A stretch of DNA of 64,000 bases from Rhodoblastus sp963736175 (lineage in GTDB: Bacteria; Pseudomonadota; Alphaproteobacteria; Rhizobiales; Beijerinckiaceae), in NCBI GenBank assembly GCA_963736175.1, contig CAVTNU010000005.1, forward strand, positions 248,001-312,000, given 5' to 3'. Made by a program: the position numbers and the translations under genes. Positions 51,523-60,901 of this stretch are shown piece by piece (the stretch's first letter is position 1; each line of letters starts with the position of its first letter). The notes beneath the pieces were generated by a model. It was not told where the DNA came from. It did no database searches and worked only from the letters and a program-made list of their open reading frames with translations.

Positions 51523-53631
51523 ATGAAATTTTCGACGGCCCTTAAGGAATCCGCAGGCTCGATTTCGGGCTCTGGAGAGAGGCAGCGTCTTTTTGATCTT
51601 TTGCAACCGCATTTCGACAAGGTTCTCGACGATTTTTACGCGCAAATCCAAAGAGACGAATCGCTGCGCGAGCTCATGAAGCGCGGCCCCGGCGTCGAGG
51701 GTTTGAAAAACGCGCAAAAAGGTCATTGGGCCGTTCTGCTGACGCGCGAACCGGACGACGATCTACGCCAAAGGGGCCTGCGCATCGGCGAGGCGCACGC
51801 GCGCGTCGGCCTGCCGCTGGTCCACTATGTCGAAGCCTACAGCTTCTTTCTGAAGGCGTTCACGCGAATTCTCAATCAGCGCTCGCCACGGGACGGCCAT
51901 CTGTTGGCGATCCTTTCCGATGCGATTTTTTTCGACATGCAATGCGCGCTTGCGGCCTTTATTGAAGGGAAGGAAAGCAACTCACGCCGCAAGGAGGCGC
52001 TGAGTCTGGCCGACGCCATTGAACGGGAAATGAAGAATTCGCAGGATATCGTCGACGCGCAATCGACCGAATTGCTCGGCATGGTCGACAAATTGCACGG
52101 CTCGCTCGCCGCCGTGAACGAAGGCGTCAGCCTTGTCAAGGACGGGACAGAAACGGCCGGCGCCGGAATTCAGGCGGTCGCGGCCGCGATCACCGAACTC
52201 CAGGCTTCGAGCCAGGAAGTCGGGCAGCAAGCCGATACGGCGTCCAAACTGGTCTTGAACGCCGTCGACAAGGCCGACGAAGCCGGACAGAAAATCACCA
52301 ACCTGACGCGGACGGCGGCGCGCGTCGCCGAAATCGTCAAATTGATTTCGGGCATTTCGAGCCAGACCAATCTGCTTGCGCTGAACGCAACGATTGAGGC
52401 CGCCCGCGCCGGCGAAGGCGGGCGGGGGTTCGCCGTCGTGGCGACTGAAGTCAAGCAATTGTCGCAGCGCACCGGTCAGGCGACGCAGGAAATTTCCAGC
52501 CAGATCGCGGAAATCGAAACGGCGACGAAGTCGGTCGTCGCGGCGATGGAAGACATGCGCGCGATGATTCATGGCATCAATGACATCGCCATGGCGGTGG
52601 CGACCAGCGCCGGTCATCAGGTCGACGCCTTGCGCGAAATCGGCGTCAGCGCCACCGCGGCCGCCAATGGGGCGACGAGCCTGGGTCAAAGCGTCGAAAT
52701 CTTCACCGAGGCCGCCGGCGACGCCGACCGCGTCGCTATACAAGTATCCGGACACGCGCGGCAAACCAGCACCCTGTTCGAACGATTGACCAAGCGCCTC
52801 GTCGTCACCGTGCGTTCGTTCTCCGACATGGAGCAACGCCATCACGTGCGGCGGCCGGTGCAAATTCAGGTGACGATCGTCGACGAAACACAAAATGTCG
52901 CGGCGCAGACCCTCGAAATTTCGGAAGGCGGCGCGGTTATCACGAATGCGCCGTCATTCCGCGCCGGCGAACATGTCAAGGCGAACTTTGCCGACGTTGG
53001 CTCATTGACCGCCAGCGTCGAGGGCTACACGCAATTTGGCATGCGGCTGCGCTTTATCGACATGCCCAAGGAGACAAAGGCGGCGATCAAGGCGCTGCTG
53101 ACAAAGCTGGACCAGAAGGAGGCTGGCCTGCTGAAGCTGCTGGAAGACGGCCGCGCCAAAATTTTGGCGGAATTCGACCGCGCGCTCAGAAGCCGCGAAA
53201 TCACGCTCGAAGCTTTGTTCGACGCCAATTATTCGCCCATCGCCGGCTCCAATCCGCAGCAGTTCCGCAATCACGCGCTGGATTTCTTCGAAAAAATCCT
53301 GCCGCCGATCCAGGAGCCCATCCTGGCCCAGGATCAAAGCATCGTGTTTTGCGCGGCCGTCGACCGCAACGGCTATCTTCCGGTTCACAACAAGATCTAT
53401 TCGCAGCCGCAGGGCTCCGATCCAAACTGGAACAACGCGAATTCGCGCAATCGGCGGATTTTCGACGACCCGACCGGTTTGGCGGCGGCGCGAAACATCA
53501 AGAAATTCCTCGTCAATACCTATCCGCGCGAACTCGGCGGGGGCCAGATCGTCTTGATGAAGGACCTGTCCGTGCCGATCCTTGTCGAGGGCCGCCATTG
53601 GGGCGGACTGCGGATGGGCGCGCGGCTGTAA
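51523..53631 (+). CDS. Soluble globin-coupled chemoreceptor with PilZ-like and C-terminal sensor domains
   Basis: A 702-residue protein without transmembrane segments. Residues about 10-165 are a sensor globin of the HemAT type; the proximal His is in RIGEAHARVGLPLVHYVEAY (His92). Residues about 180-420 are an MCP signalling domain with the highly conserved tip SSQTNLLALNATIEAARAGE and GRGFAVVATEVKQLSQRTGQ. Residues about 437-530 look like PilZ (EQRHHVRRPVQIQV, then LEISEGGAVITNA). Residues about 570-702 resemble the DNGYLPxHN-type domain found at the end of some MCPs (VDRNGYLPVHNKIYSQ, GRHWGGLRMGARL). The start is ATG 51523 after GGGGAGA. It probably reports oxygen or redox state to CheA in the cytoplasm. 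Confidence 0.85.
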   Translation: MKFSTALKESAGSISGSGERQRLFDLLQPHFDKVLDDFYAQIQRDESLRELMKRGPGVEGLKNAQKGHWAVLLTREPDDDLRQRGLRIGEAHARVGLPLVHYVEAYSFFLKAFTRILNQRSPRDGHLLAILSDAIFFDMQCALAAFIEGKESNSRRKEALSLADAIEREMKNSQDIVDAQSTELLGMVDKLHGSLAAVNEGVSLVKDGTETAGAGIQAVAAAITELQASSQEVGQQADTASKLVLNAVDKADEAGQKITNLTRTAARVAEIVKLISGISSQTNLLALNATIEAARAGEGGRGFAVVATEVKQLSQRTGQATQEISSQIAEIETATKSVVAAMEDMRAMIHGINDIAMAVATSAGHQVDALREIGVSATAAANGATSLGQSVEIFTEAAGDADRVAIQVSGHARQTSTLFERLTKRLVVTVRSFSDMEQRHHVRRPVQIQVTIVDETQNVAAQTLEISEGGAVITNAPSFRAGEHVKANFADVGSLTASVEGYTQFGMRLRFIDMPKETKAAIKALLTKLDQKEAGLLKLLEDGRAKILAEFDRALRSREITLEALFDANYSPIAGSNPQQFRNHALDFFEKILPPIQEPILAQDQSIVFCAAVDRNGYLPVHNKIYSQPQGSDPNWNNANSRNRRIFDDPTGLAAARNIKKFLVNTYPRELGGGQIVLMKDLSVPILVEGRHWGGLRMGARL

Positions 53632-53689
53632 TCGGCGCTCTGTCGCCGCGGCCATTGACGCGAAGGCTTTTGCCGGCGATTTTGCCGGC

Positions 53690-54856
53690 ATGAACGAGAT
53701 CATCAGCCCCGCGCTCCACCTGACGCGCGACCTCATCCGCTGCCCCTCGGTGACGCCGGCCGACGCCGGCGCCCTCGACGTGCTGGAATCGGCCCTCAAA
53801 ACGCAGGGCTTCAAGGTCCATCGTCTCAAATTTTCGGAAGCCGGCACGCCCGACATCGACAATCTCTACGCGCGCATCGGCGCGAGCGGCCCCTTTTTGC
53901 TGTTCGCCGGACATACCGACGTCGTGCCGGCCGGCGAGGCGGCCAAATGGCGGCATGATCCGTTTTCCGGCGACATCGCCGCGGGCGAGATTTTCGGACG
54001 CGGCGCCAGCGACATGAAGGGGGCGATCGGCGCCTTCGCCGCGGCGGCCTTCGCCTATCTCGAGAAAAACGGCCCGCTCAAGCGAGGCTCGATCGGCTTT
54101 CTGATCACCGGCGACGAAGAAGGCCCGGCGATCAACGGCACGGTGAAGATGCTGCGATGGGCCAAGGAGCGCGGCGAGGTCTTCGACCATTGCATCGTTG
54201 GCGAGCCGACCAATCCGGACAACCTCGGCGATATGATCAAGATCGGCCGGCGCGGCTCGCTCAACGGCCAGTTGACCGTGCACGGAGTCCAGGGCCACGT
54301 CGCCTACCCCAAGCGCGCCGACAATCCCACGCCACACCTGCTGGCGCTCTGCGCGGCGCTGACGGAACAGCCGCTCGATACGGGAACCGACTGGTTCGAG
54401 GCTTCAAACCTCGAGATCACCTCGATCGACATCGGCAATGACGCGACCAACGTCATTCCAGGTCAGGCGCAAGCGCGCTTCAACGTCCGATTCAACGACG
54501 CCTGGACGCCCGACGCGCTGATCGGCGAAATCCGCAAGCGGCTCGAAAGCGTCCGCCCGCCCGAGCGATTCACGCTGCGTTTCGATCCTTGCAACGCCGT
54601 CTCCTTCGTCACCAGGCCCGGCCCTTTCACCGATCTGGTCGCCAGGGCGATCGAGGCGCAGACCGGCAGGCGGCCGCAATTGTCGACCTCCGGCGGCACG
54701 TCGGACGCGCGCTTCATCGTCGATTATTGTCCGGTGGTCGAGTTCGGTCTCGTCGGGCAAACAATGCATAAGATCGACGAACGCGCCAGCGTCGCCGATA
54801 TCGACGCGCTGACGGCGATCTATCTGCGCGTGATCGAGGATTATTTCGGCGGCTGA
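53690..54856 (+). CDS. dapE: Succinyl-diaminopimelate desuccinylase
   Basis: A 388-residue M20 metallopeptidase-family enzyme of lysine and peptidoglycan precursor synthesis. Zinc-site motifs are LLFAGHTDVVPAG, GRGASDMKGAIGAFAAA, ITGDEEGPAINGT (catalytic Glu) and the late GQTMHKIDERASV. The dimerisation domain lies at about residues 180-290 (GRRGSLNGQLTVHGVQGHVA). ATG 53690 is the family start. The gene stands alone, without dapD. Confidence 0.95.
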   Translation: MNEIISPALHLTRDLIRCPSVTPADAGALDVLESALKTQGFKVHRLKFSEAGTPDIDNLYARIGASGPFLLFAGHTDVVPAGEAAKWRHDPFSGDIAAGEIFGRGASDMKGAIGAFAAAAFAYLEKNGPLKRGSIGFLITGDEEGPAINGTVKMLRWAKERGEVFDHCIVGEPTNPDNLGDMIKIGRRGSLNGQLTVHGVQGHVAYPKRADNPTPHLLALCAALTEQPLDTGTDWFEASNLEITSIDIGNDATNVIPGQAQARFNVRFNDAWTPDALIGEIRKRLESVRPPERFTLRFDPCNAVSFVTRPGPFTDLVARAIEAQTGRRPQLSTSGGTSDARFIVDYCPVVEFGLVGQTMHKIDERASVADIDALTAIYLRVIEDYFGG

Positions 54857-55093
54857 GACGAAAGCTGGCGGCGCGCGGCCATGTCTTGATTGCGTTGACG
54901 CCGAGATTTGGCTGTGGACCGGAATGTTGCCGGGCTTGGCGTTGAACGAATTATTGCAAGTCGTAATATGTCGATGAAATTAGAGATTGTGAGACGTTAA
55001 GGCGCCACCTCGGCGGGGATTTTATTAGCTTGAGCGACACGTTGGCGCGCCGCTTCCGACCAGAGCGAACTTCAGCCAGAAAGGCTTTAAGCG
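54857..55093. other. Intergenic region between dapE and the DUF4345 gene
   Basis: The 237 bases include an A/T-richer stretch (about 54945-55035) that may hold the promoter of the next gene. I see no gene, repeat or terminator in it. Confidence 0.3.
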
Positions 55094-55531
55094 ATGCGCG
55101 CTTCCCTTCGTTTCCTGCTCGCGGCTCTTGGCGTCTCGGCAATCACGATCTGCCTCGCAGTCATGATAACCGGGCCGACGGCGACGGTGGCCGTGTTTGA
55201 ACACGCCTTTGACTTCGTGACCGGAGGGAGGGGCGCCGAAAGCCCGGCGTGGCCGGCCGTTATGGACAACGAGCTCAGATTCTATGCGCCGCTGTTCGGC
55301 GGATTTGGCTTGCTTGCTTTACTCGCGGCTCGGGACTTCAGCCGATACGGGTCTTTCACGCCCTGGCTTGCGGCGGTTTTCTTTGCGGGCGGCGTCGGCA
55401 GATCGATTTCGCTGTTCGCCGTCGGATCGCCGCACCCGTTCTTTCTGGCGCTCATGGCAATCGAATTGATCCTTCCACTGATCCTCGTCGGGCTTTGGGC
55501 CGGTTTGAGAAGCCGCTCCGGACGCGCTTGA
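55094..55531 (+). CDS. Small four-segment membrane protein, DUF4345-like
   Basis: A 145-residue protein starting at ATG 55094 with four hydrophobic segments. The pattern AVMDNELRFYAPLFGGFGLL, AARDFSRYGSFTPWL and FFAGGVGRSISLFAVGSPHP matches the DUF4345 type, whose function is not known. It precedes the pilus locus by 360 bases and shows no sign of belonging to it. Confidence 0.65.
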   Translation: MRASLRFLLAALGVSAITICLAVMITGPTATVAVFEHAFDFVTGGRGAESPAWPAVMDNELRFYAPLFGGFGLLALLAARDFSRYGSFTPWLAAVFFAGGVGRSISLFAVGSPHPFFLALMAIELILPLILVGLWAGLRSRSGRA

Positions 55532-55893
55532 CGATCAATGGGGCTGCTTTGGCCAAGAAATCCAGATTACGGCGATGGGGCGGACGGCGCCCCGAAGCGG
55601 CATCAATGCGCCATGATGGGCGCCAGTGAAGCAACCGTCAGATGGGCGGCATCCAACCCATCACAGTAATTCCACCGTCTTCCGCCACTCCCAGCTGCGG
55701 AAATTCGGCGCGGGAATCGCTAACTAAGAACGGTCCAGGTTGGCGGGATCAGATCAATGAGGCCAGGCGCCAATCATTCGTGGAGAAACTTTGCGGTAGC
55801 ACGTCAGAGCCACCACCGTTTAACGCGCTTTTAACTCTGTTCTCCTTAATCTTGATAGAGAAGCTACCCGGCTACTCGATCGCGAGGCTGACA
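55532..55893. other. Intergenic region before the Csu-type pilin gene
   Basis: The 362 bases have no supportable gene; an open frame here merely extends upstream of the pilin. TCACAGTAATTCC at 55661-55673 is one mismatch from part of the palindromic repeat core seen at 6219-6333 and may be a decayed copy. A GAGG site precedes the pilin's GTG start. Confidence 0.35.
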
Positions 55894-56463
55894 GTGTTTG
55901 TTTTGAATCGGGCGATTCAGTCCGCCAAACCCGTGGGTCGGCGCCAGCTGGCGCGCGTTCTCGTCGCCCTTGGCGTGTTTATCGTCACCTTACTGCCGCG
56001 TTTGACCGAAGCGCAGGCGGGCACCGCCACAAACAACCTGACGGTGTCGATCACCATCAACGCCGGTTGCACGATCAACGCCTCGACATTGGCGTTCACC
56101 GCCGTCGCCGGCACAACGATTGCCACGACCGCGCAGACCAACAGCACGACGGTTTCGGTGACCTGCACCAATGGCAGCCCCTTTTCCATCGGCATGGGCA
56201 ACGGCAATAATTACACGACCACCCGACAGATGGCGAACGGAACAAATTATATCGGTTACGGGCTCTTTACCGATTCCGGTTACGCCAACGCCTGGACGAC
56301 GGCGACCAATTCCACCACCTGCGCCACATCCAATTCCTGCTATCTGGGAACAGGCACGGGTTCGGCGCAATCGGTGAACGTCTACGGAAAGATTCCGGCG
56401 ACGACGTCCGCGCCGACGGCCGGCGCTTATTCCGACACCGTGCTGATGACGATTACCTATTGA
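55894..56463 (+). CDS. Csu-type major pilin (spore coat U domain)
   Basis: A 189-residue secreted protein. The start GTG 55894 follows GCGAGG and gives a long signal peptide ending near TEAQA-GTATNN. The SCPU domain has TINAGCTINASTLAFTAVAG, VSVTCTNGSPFSIGMGNGNN and a terminal AGAYSDTVLMTITY donor or G-strand segment. Four Cys residues could form two disulfides. It should polymerise through the chaperone-usher pathway encoded next to it. The family is often linked to biofilm on abiotic surfaces. Confidence 0.82.
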   Translation: MFVLNRAIQSAKPVGRRQLARVLVALGVFIVTLLPRLTEAQAGTATNNLTVSITINAGCTINASTLAFTAVAGTTIATTAQTNSTTVSVTCTNGSPFSIGMGNGNNYTTTRQMANGTNYIGYGLFTDSGYANAWTTATNSTTCATSNSCYLGTGTGSAQSVNVYGKIPATTSAPTAGAYSDTVLMTITY

Positions 56464-56623
56464 ATTTAGCGTCTGTGGGGGCGGCGTCCGCCGGCGATAG
56501 CGCTTTCCTTTTGGTCATTTTCGTCATTGGTCGCTTGAAGCCGGCGCGCTGAACAGCGCGGGCGTTGCGTTGGTTGCGTATGTGTAAGGCAGGCGGCGCC
56601 GTTGCGGCGCGGCGGAGACGAGC

Positions 56624-57331
56624 ATGCGCATCGACAGAAAACTGACGACCTTTCTTTTGTGCTTTCTCCCGCTTGGCGGGACAGCCTTGGCCGGACGCCT
56701 GCGCGTCGAGCCCATTTTGCTGGAAGTGAGCGCGCCCGCGGCCTCGGCGACAATCACACTGCATTCCGAAGCCGCCGACGCCTTGGTGCAGACCCGCGTT
56801 GTACGCTGGCGCCAGGTCAACGGCCAGGAAAGCCTTGAGCCGACCGAGGATGTCGTCGCCTCACCGCCAATGGTCAAAATGGGCGCCGACACTGATTATC
56901 TTGTGCGCGTCGTGCGCGTTTCGCGTCAGCCGATCCAGGGCGAAGAATCCTACCGCATTCTGGTCGATCAGGTTCCCGATCAGCGGCAACGTCAGGCGCG
57001 CTCCATCAATATTCTCGTGCGCCAATCCATTCCGGTGTTCTTTCGCGGCGCGGCGCTCACGCCTCCACAAGTCGCCTGGACCATCGCGCGACAGGGCGGT
57101 CATGTCGCGCTCAATTTAACAAATACGGGCGACGAACGCCTGCGTCTGGCTTCGATCCGCTTAAACGACAGATCGGGCAGGAGCGTTTCGCTCGGCGACG
57201 GCCTCATCGGTTATGTGCTCGGCCGCTCGACAATGCGCTGGATTCTCCCCGCCAGCGCGAGAGCGCTTTCCGGACCCATCGCGATTTCCGCAAAAACCGA
57301 CAAAGGTCCGCTCCATGCGGTCGCGCCCTAG
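56624..57331 (+). CDS. Csu-type periplasmic pilus chaperone
   Basis: A 235-residue PapD-like chaperone with a signal peptide (MRIDRKLTTFLLCFLPLGGTALA-GRL). RVEPILLEVSAPAASATITL starts the first Ig domain, EESYRILVDQVPDQRQRQA and VRQSIPVFFR are the G1-strand and linker region, and the second domain follows. CsuC-like. Its 3' end overlaps the usher start by 17 bases. Confidence 0.88.
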   Translation: MRIDRKLTTFLLCFLPLGGTALAGRLRVEPILLEVSAPAASATITLHSEAADALVQTRVVRWRQVNGQESLEPTEDVVASPPMVKMGADTDYLVRVVRVSRQPIQGEESYRILVDQVPDQRQRQARSINILVRQSIPVFFRGAALTPPQVAWTIARQGGHVALNLTNTGDERLRLASIRLNDRSGRSVSLGDGLIGYVLGRSTMRWILPASARALSGPIAISAKTDKGPLHAVAP

Positions 57332-59774
57332 CGGCTCCGCACTTTGGAAATTCGCCTCGCACGCTCTGCTGACTTTGTTGTTGATGTTCTGCGTGGCGGG
57401 TCCCGCGCGCGCCGAGGACGAGCGCAAGAACCTCCAGCTCGAAGTTTTTATCAACGACGTTCCCGCGCATATGATCGGTGCGTTCGTGCTTATTGGCGGC
57501 ACGCGTCTGGGCGCTACGCGCAACGAATTGGAGGAGGTCGGCCTGCATATCGGGCGCAGCCTGGGCGCGAACGATTTTGTCTGGCTCGATACGGTTCCCC
57601 AGCTCGAATATCGTTACGACGAACCAGGCCAGCGCGTTTATTTCAAGGTCGACAATGGGTTGCGCACGGGCCGCGTCTACGATTTGTCTGACGCGAGCAG
57701 AAGGGCTGTGCGCGCCCGTTCCGACTGGAGCGCCTTGCTCAATTACGACGTGGTCGGCGCCGGCGCGACAGCCAATAATTTCACGCGATTTTCTTATTCT
57801 GGCGCCTCAGCCACGTTCGACGCGCGCGCCATTTCGCCCTATGGCGTGCTCGAACAGACGGCGATCGTCCGCGAAGGGCCTTACGGCGTTTCAACCTTTT
57901 TGCGTCTCGACACCTATGTTCAGCACGCCGATCAGGACAGCATGATCAATTATCGGGCCGGCGACCTCGTCAGCAATTCCTTCGCCTGGACGCGTTCGAT
58001 CCGCATCGGCGGCTTTCAGGCGCAGCGCGATTTCACGCTTCGGCCAGATCTCATCACCGCGCCCCTGCCCACGCTGGGCGCGACGGCCGCCGTGCCTTCC
58101 ACCGCCGATCTATACATCAACAATGTGAAGACCTTCTCGCAGGAAGTCGCGCCTGGCCCGTTCAGCCTCAACAATATTCCCTCCATTTCCGGCTCCGGCA
58201 ACGCCCAACTCGTTTTGCGCGATTCCTCCGGCAATGAAACAAAAGTCTCGGCGCCATTTTACACCTCCGCCAATCTGCTGGCGCAGGGCAAAATGGACTG
58301 GTCGCTCGAGGCGGGCCTGCCGCGCCTCTCCTATGGCGCCGAAAATGATTCGTACCTGCGCGCGCCGGTGGGCTCGGCGAGTCTGCGCGGGGGCATTTTC
58401 GACTGGCTCACCGGCCAGGCGCACGCCGAAGGCGGCGCTGGACTGCTCAACGGCGGATTGGGCGCGGCGTTCAACATATTCAATCGGGGCGCGCTGTCGC
58501 TGGCCGGCAGTTTCAGCCACAGCCCCGAGGGAAATGGCGCCCAGGGCTATCTCGCCTTCGAGACGAGCCTTGGCCCCTTGTTCATCGCCATGAGCTCGCA
58601 GCATACATTCGGGACTTTTGACGATCTGGCCTCGGTCACATCGAGGCTGTCGGCGGCGTTGTCCCAAGCGCCGGGAATGCCCGGTTATATGGGGATAATT
58701 GGCGTCAACAATACGTTCTGGTCGAACATCTATTCCGGCGGTCTGCCGATCTACTCCGACGGTCGACCACCTCGTCAGATTGACCGCATTTCGATCGGCG
58801 CGCCGTTGCCCTTCGACCGGAAGTCGAACGTCAGCGCGGCGCTGGTGAATTACTTAACCGATTCGGCCGGGCGCTCGCTGATCGCTCAAGCGACTTATTC
58901 CCGCATGATGCCCTATGACGCCTCGCTGTTCGCCACCGCGTTTCATGACTTCGGCGTTTCCAGGAACACCGGAATTGTGGTCGGATTCTCCATCCCGCTC
59001 GGCAAGGGCATTACCGCCTCGAGCAATTATTCGGGCGGAGCGGGTGGAGCCAATTTCGTCAGCGACGTCAGCCGTCCATTGGGACCCGAGCGCGGCGATT
59101 TCGGTTGGCGCGTCCAGGATGGAGAGGGGGCTTCGCCCTATCGCAGCGCCGAACTTTCCGCGCGGACGGGATTTGGGGTTGTCAGGCTGAACGCGACGCA
59201 AGCCTTCAAGAACGCCGGCGCAAGCATCGATCTGCGCGGTTCGTTGATCGAAGCGGGCGGCTCGGTTTTCGCCGCCGATTGGGTGGACGACGGGTTTGCC
59301 GTGGTGAAGAGCGGCGCGCCGAATCTGCGTGTGTTTAATGAAAACAGGCCCATCGGCGAGACCAACGATTCCGGAATGCTGCTTGTGCCGTCTTTGCGCT
59401 CCTATTCGCCCAACCATCTGACCGTCGATCCCACCAATCTGCCGGTCGACGCGGAAATCGTCAAATCGAACGACGCCGTCGCGCCAGCCGATCATGGCGG
59501 AATCATTGTCGACTTCGCGGTGAAAAACAATTCCGACGCCGCCCTGGCGGTCTTCCGCCTCTCCGACGGTTCGTTCATTCCCGCCGGCGCTGTCGGCAAG
59601 CTCGACGGCGGCGAGGAATTCGTCATCGGCTATGACGGGCAGGCTTTTCTCAAGGGCCTCCATGAGTCCAATCAAGCGGCGATCGACTATATGGGCAAGA
59701 CCTGCAAGGCGATCTTTCCCTTCGCGCCCAACCCCGGCGCGCAGGTGCGCCTGGGCCCGATCCCATGCCAGTAA
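57315..59774 (+). CDS. Csu-type outer-membrane usher
   Basis: An 819-residue usher starting at ATG 57315 with a signal peptide ending near GPARA-EDE. N-domain LEVFINDVPAHMIGAFVLIG, barrel sequence throughout (for example FTLRPDLITAPLPTLGATAA, NNVKTFSQEVAPGPFSLNNI) and a late carboxypeptidase-like plug segment are typical of CsuD/FimD. It translocates pilin-chaperone complexes. Its stop lies three bases from that of the tip gene on the other strand. Confidence 0.88.
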   Translation: MRSRPSGSALWKFASHALLTLLLMFCVAGPARAEDERKNLQLEVFINDVPAHMIGAFVLIGGTRLGATRNELEEVGLHIGRSLGANDFVWLDTVPQLEYRYDEPGQRVYFKVDNGLRTGRVYDLSDASRRAVRARSDWSALLNYDVVGAGATANNFTRFSYSGASATFDARAISPYGVLEQTAIVREGPYGVSTFLRLDTYVQHADQDSMINYRAGDLVSNSFAWTRSIRIGGFQAQRDFTLRPDLITAPLPTLGATAAVPSTADLYINNVKTFSQEVAPGPFSLNNIPSISGSGNAQLVLRDSSGNETKVSAPFYTSANLLAQGKMDWSLEAGLPRLSYGAENDSYLRAPVGSASLRGGIFDWLTGQAHAEGGAGLLNGGLGAAFNIFNRGALSLAGSFSHSPEGNGAQGYLAFETSLGPLFIAMSSQHTFGTFDDLASVTSRLSAALSQAPGMPGYMGIIGVNNTFWSNIYSGGLPIYSDGRPPRQIDRISIGAPLPFDRKSNVSAALVNYLTDSAGRSLIAQATYSRMMPYDASLFATAFHDFGVSRNTGIVVGFSIPLGKGITASSNYSGGAGGANFVSDVSRPLGPERGDFGWRVQDGEGASPYRSAELSARTGFGVVRLNATQAFKNAGASIDLRGSLIEAGGSVFAADWVDDGFAVVKSGAPNLRVFNENRPIGETNDSGMLLVPSLRSYSPNHLTVDPTNLPVDAEIVKSNDAVAPADHGGIIVDFAVKNNSDAALAVFRLSDGSFIPAGAVGKLDGGEEFVIGYDGQAFLKGLHESNQAAIDYMGKTCKAIFPFAPNPGAQVRLGPIPCQ

Positions 59775-59777
59775 CAT

Positions 59778-60779
59778 TCAGAACGTGACGGTCATCACCA
59801 CCGTATCGGTAAACGTTCCCGCCGCGGGCGCGGTCTGCGAGGGAACCTGGCCGTAGACGGTATAGGTCTGACCGACGCCCGTACCCGTTCCCAGCGCGCA
59901 GGTTGACGCGCCGCTCGTACAACTTGAATTGGCTGTGTTCGTCTTCCAACTCAATGTGTGCCCGGAATTCGTGTAGAGGCCATAGTTGACGTAATGGCCG
60001 GTTGCGCCGAGCTGCATGCGTCTTTGCGCGCCGCTGGCGTTCTGGCCATTGTCGAGGCCGATGGAATAAGGCGCGCCATTGGTGCATTGGGCGGTGATTG
60101 TCGCCGTCGATGCGATGCTTGACGCAATCGATGTTCCGGTTGAACCGAAATTTAGAGGGCCGGCGGAGACCGTGCAATTGACGCCGACCGTCGCATTGAG
60201 GTTGAACGCCCAGCGCGTCAAGGTTCCAGAGGAATAGATGGAGCTGGCGCAGGTTCCCGCCGTGTTGTAGGCGTAATTTCCCGCGACATTGGATCCGGTA
60301 AAACTCGCGGCGTAAGAGCCCGAAGCGGTGGTCGACTGGCCGGCGGAGATCAAGGCGTAAAGCGTGTAGCTGTTGTTGGCGGAACCGCCAGAACCAAGCG
60401 GAACGCTGATCGACCAACCGGTCGCGCCATAGGGGCCCGTTCCCGAACATCCCCCGCCCCAATAAGAGCCGATTTCCTGGGTGTAGCCGCTATCGGAATA
60501 AAAATCGAAATTGAGGTTATTGCCGCCCGAATGCATCTGCCGGCAGCCTCCGCTGTCGGCGCCGGAAATGCTGACGCAAAAAAGCACGGTCTTGTTCGCC
60601 GTTCCGCTGCAATTGAGCGTGAGGGAGGCGGTTGTCGCGACGGCCGCGCCTGATAAAACATTGACGGTTCCCCAGTTCAAGCCCGTCATCGAGGCCGAAC
60701 AGCTTTGCGCGGACACGGCGCAGGGCGACAATAGGAAAGCCACAATCGCAAGCGGAAGGCCAAGATCAATCGCGCGCAT
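59778..60779 (-). CDS. Csu-type tip pilin/adhesin with two spore coat U domains
   Basis: A 333-residue protein with a signal peptide (MRAIDLGLPLAIVAFLLSPCAVSA-QSC) from ATG 60779; a TTG at 60788 is less likely. It has two SCPU domains, about residues 25-165 and 190-333. The second is very similar in pattern to the neighbouring pilin (CTVSAGPLNFGSTGTSI, QCTNGAPYSIGLDNGQN, AGTFTDTVVMTVTF). This is the CsuE-like tip layout. Unusually it is on the opposite strand to pilin, chaperone and usher, so it needs its own promoter. Confidence 0.82.
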   Translation of the reverse strand: MRAIDLGLPLAIVAFLLSPCAVSAQSCSASMTGLNWGTVNVLSGAAVATTASLTLNCSGTANKTVLFCVSISGADSGGCRQMHSGGNNLNFDFYSDSGYTQEIGSYWGGGCSGTGPYGATGWSISVPLGSGGSANNSYTLYALISAGQSTTASGSYAASFTGSNVAGNYAYNTAGTCASSIYSSGTLTRWAFNLNATVGVNCTVSAGPLNFGSTGTSIASSIASTATITAQCTNGAPYSIGLDNGQNASGAQRRMQLGATGHYVNYGLYTNSGHTLSWKTNTANSSCTSGASTCALGTGTGVGQTYTVYGQVPSQTAPAAGTFTDTVVMTVTF

Positions 60780-60901
60780 TCTGTCCAATGATCCGTTGTC
60801 GACACGGCGTCCGAATGTGGACTGAGCAATGAATTAGCGCCGAACCCGAAATTTTCAAAATTGAAAGCAAATCAAGTTCGATTTGAGGACATGGCGCCGA
60901 T

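Noticed and set aside
51309..51545. Short open frames on both strands before the chemoreceptor
   Set aside because: No ribosome site, no recognised family, and the frames run into the neighbouring gene. They look like chance openings in GC-rich DNA.
56476..56515. Possible terminator or attenuator between the Csu pilin and chaperone genes
   Set aside because: The stem is only five base pairs and the T-run is interrupted and distant.
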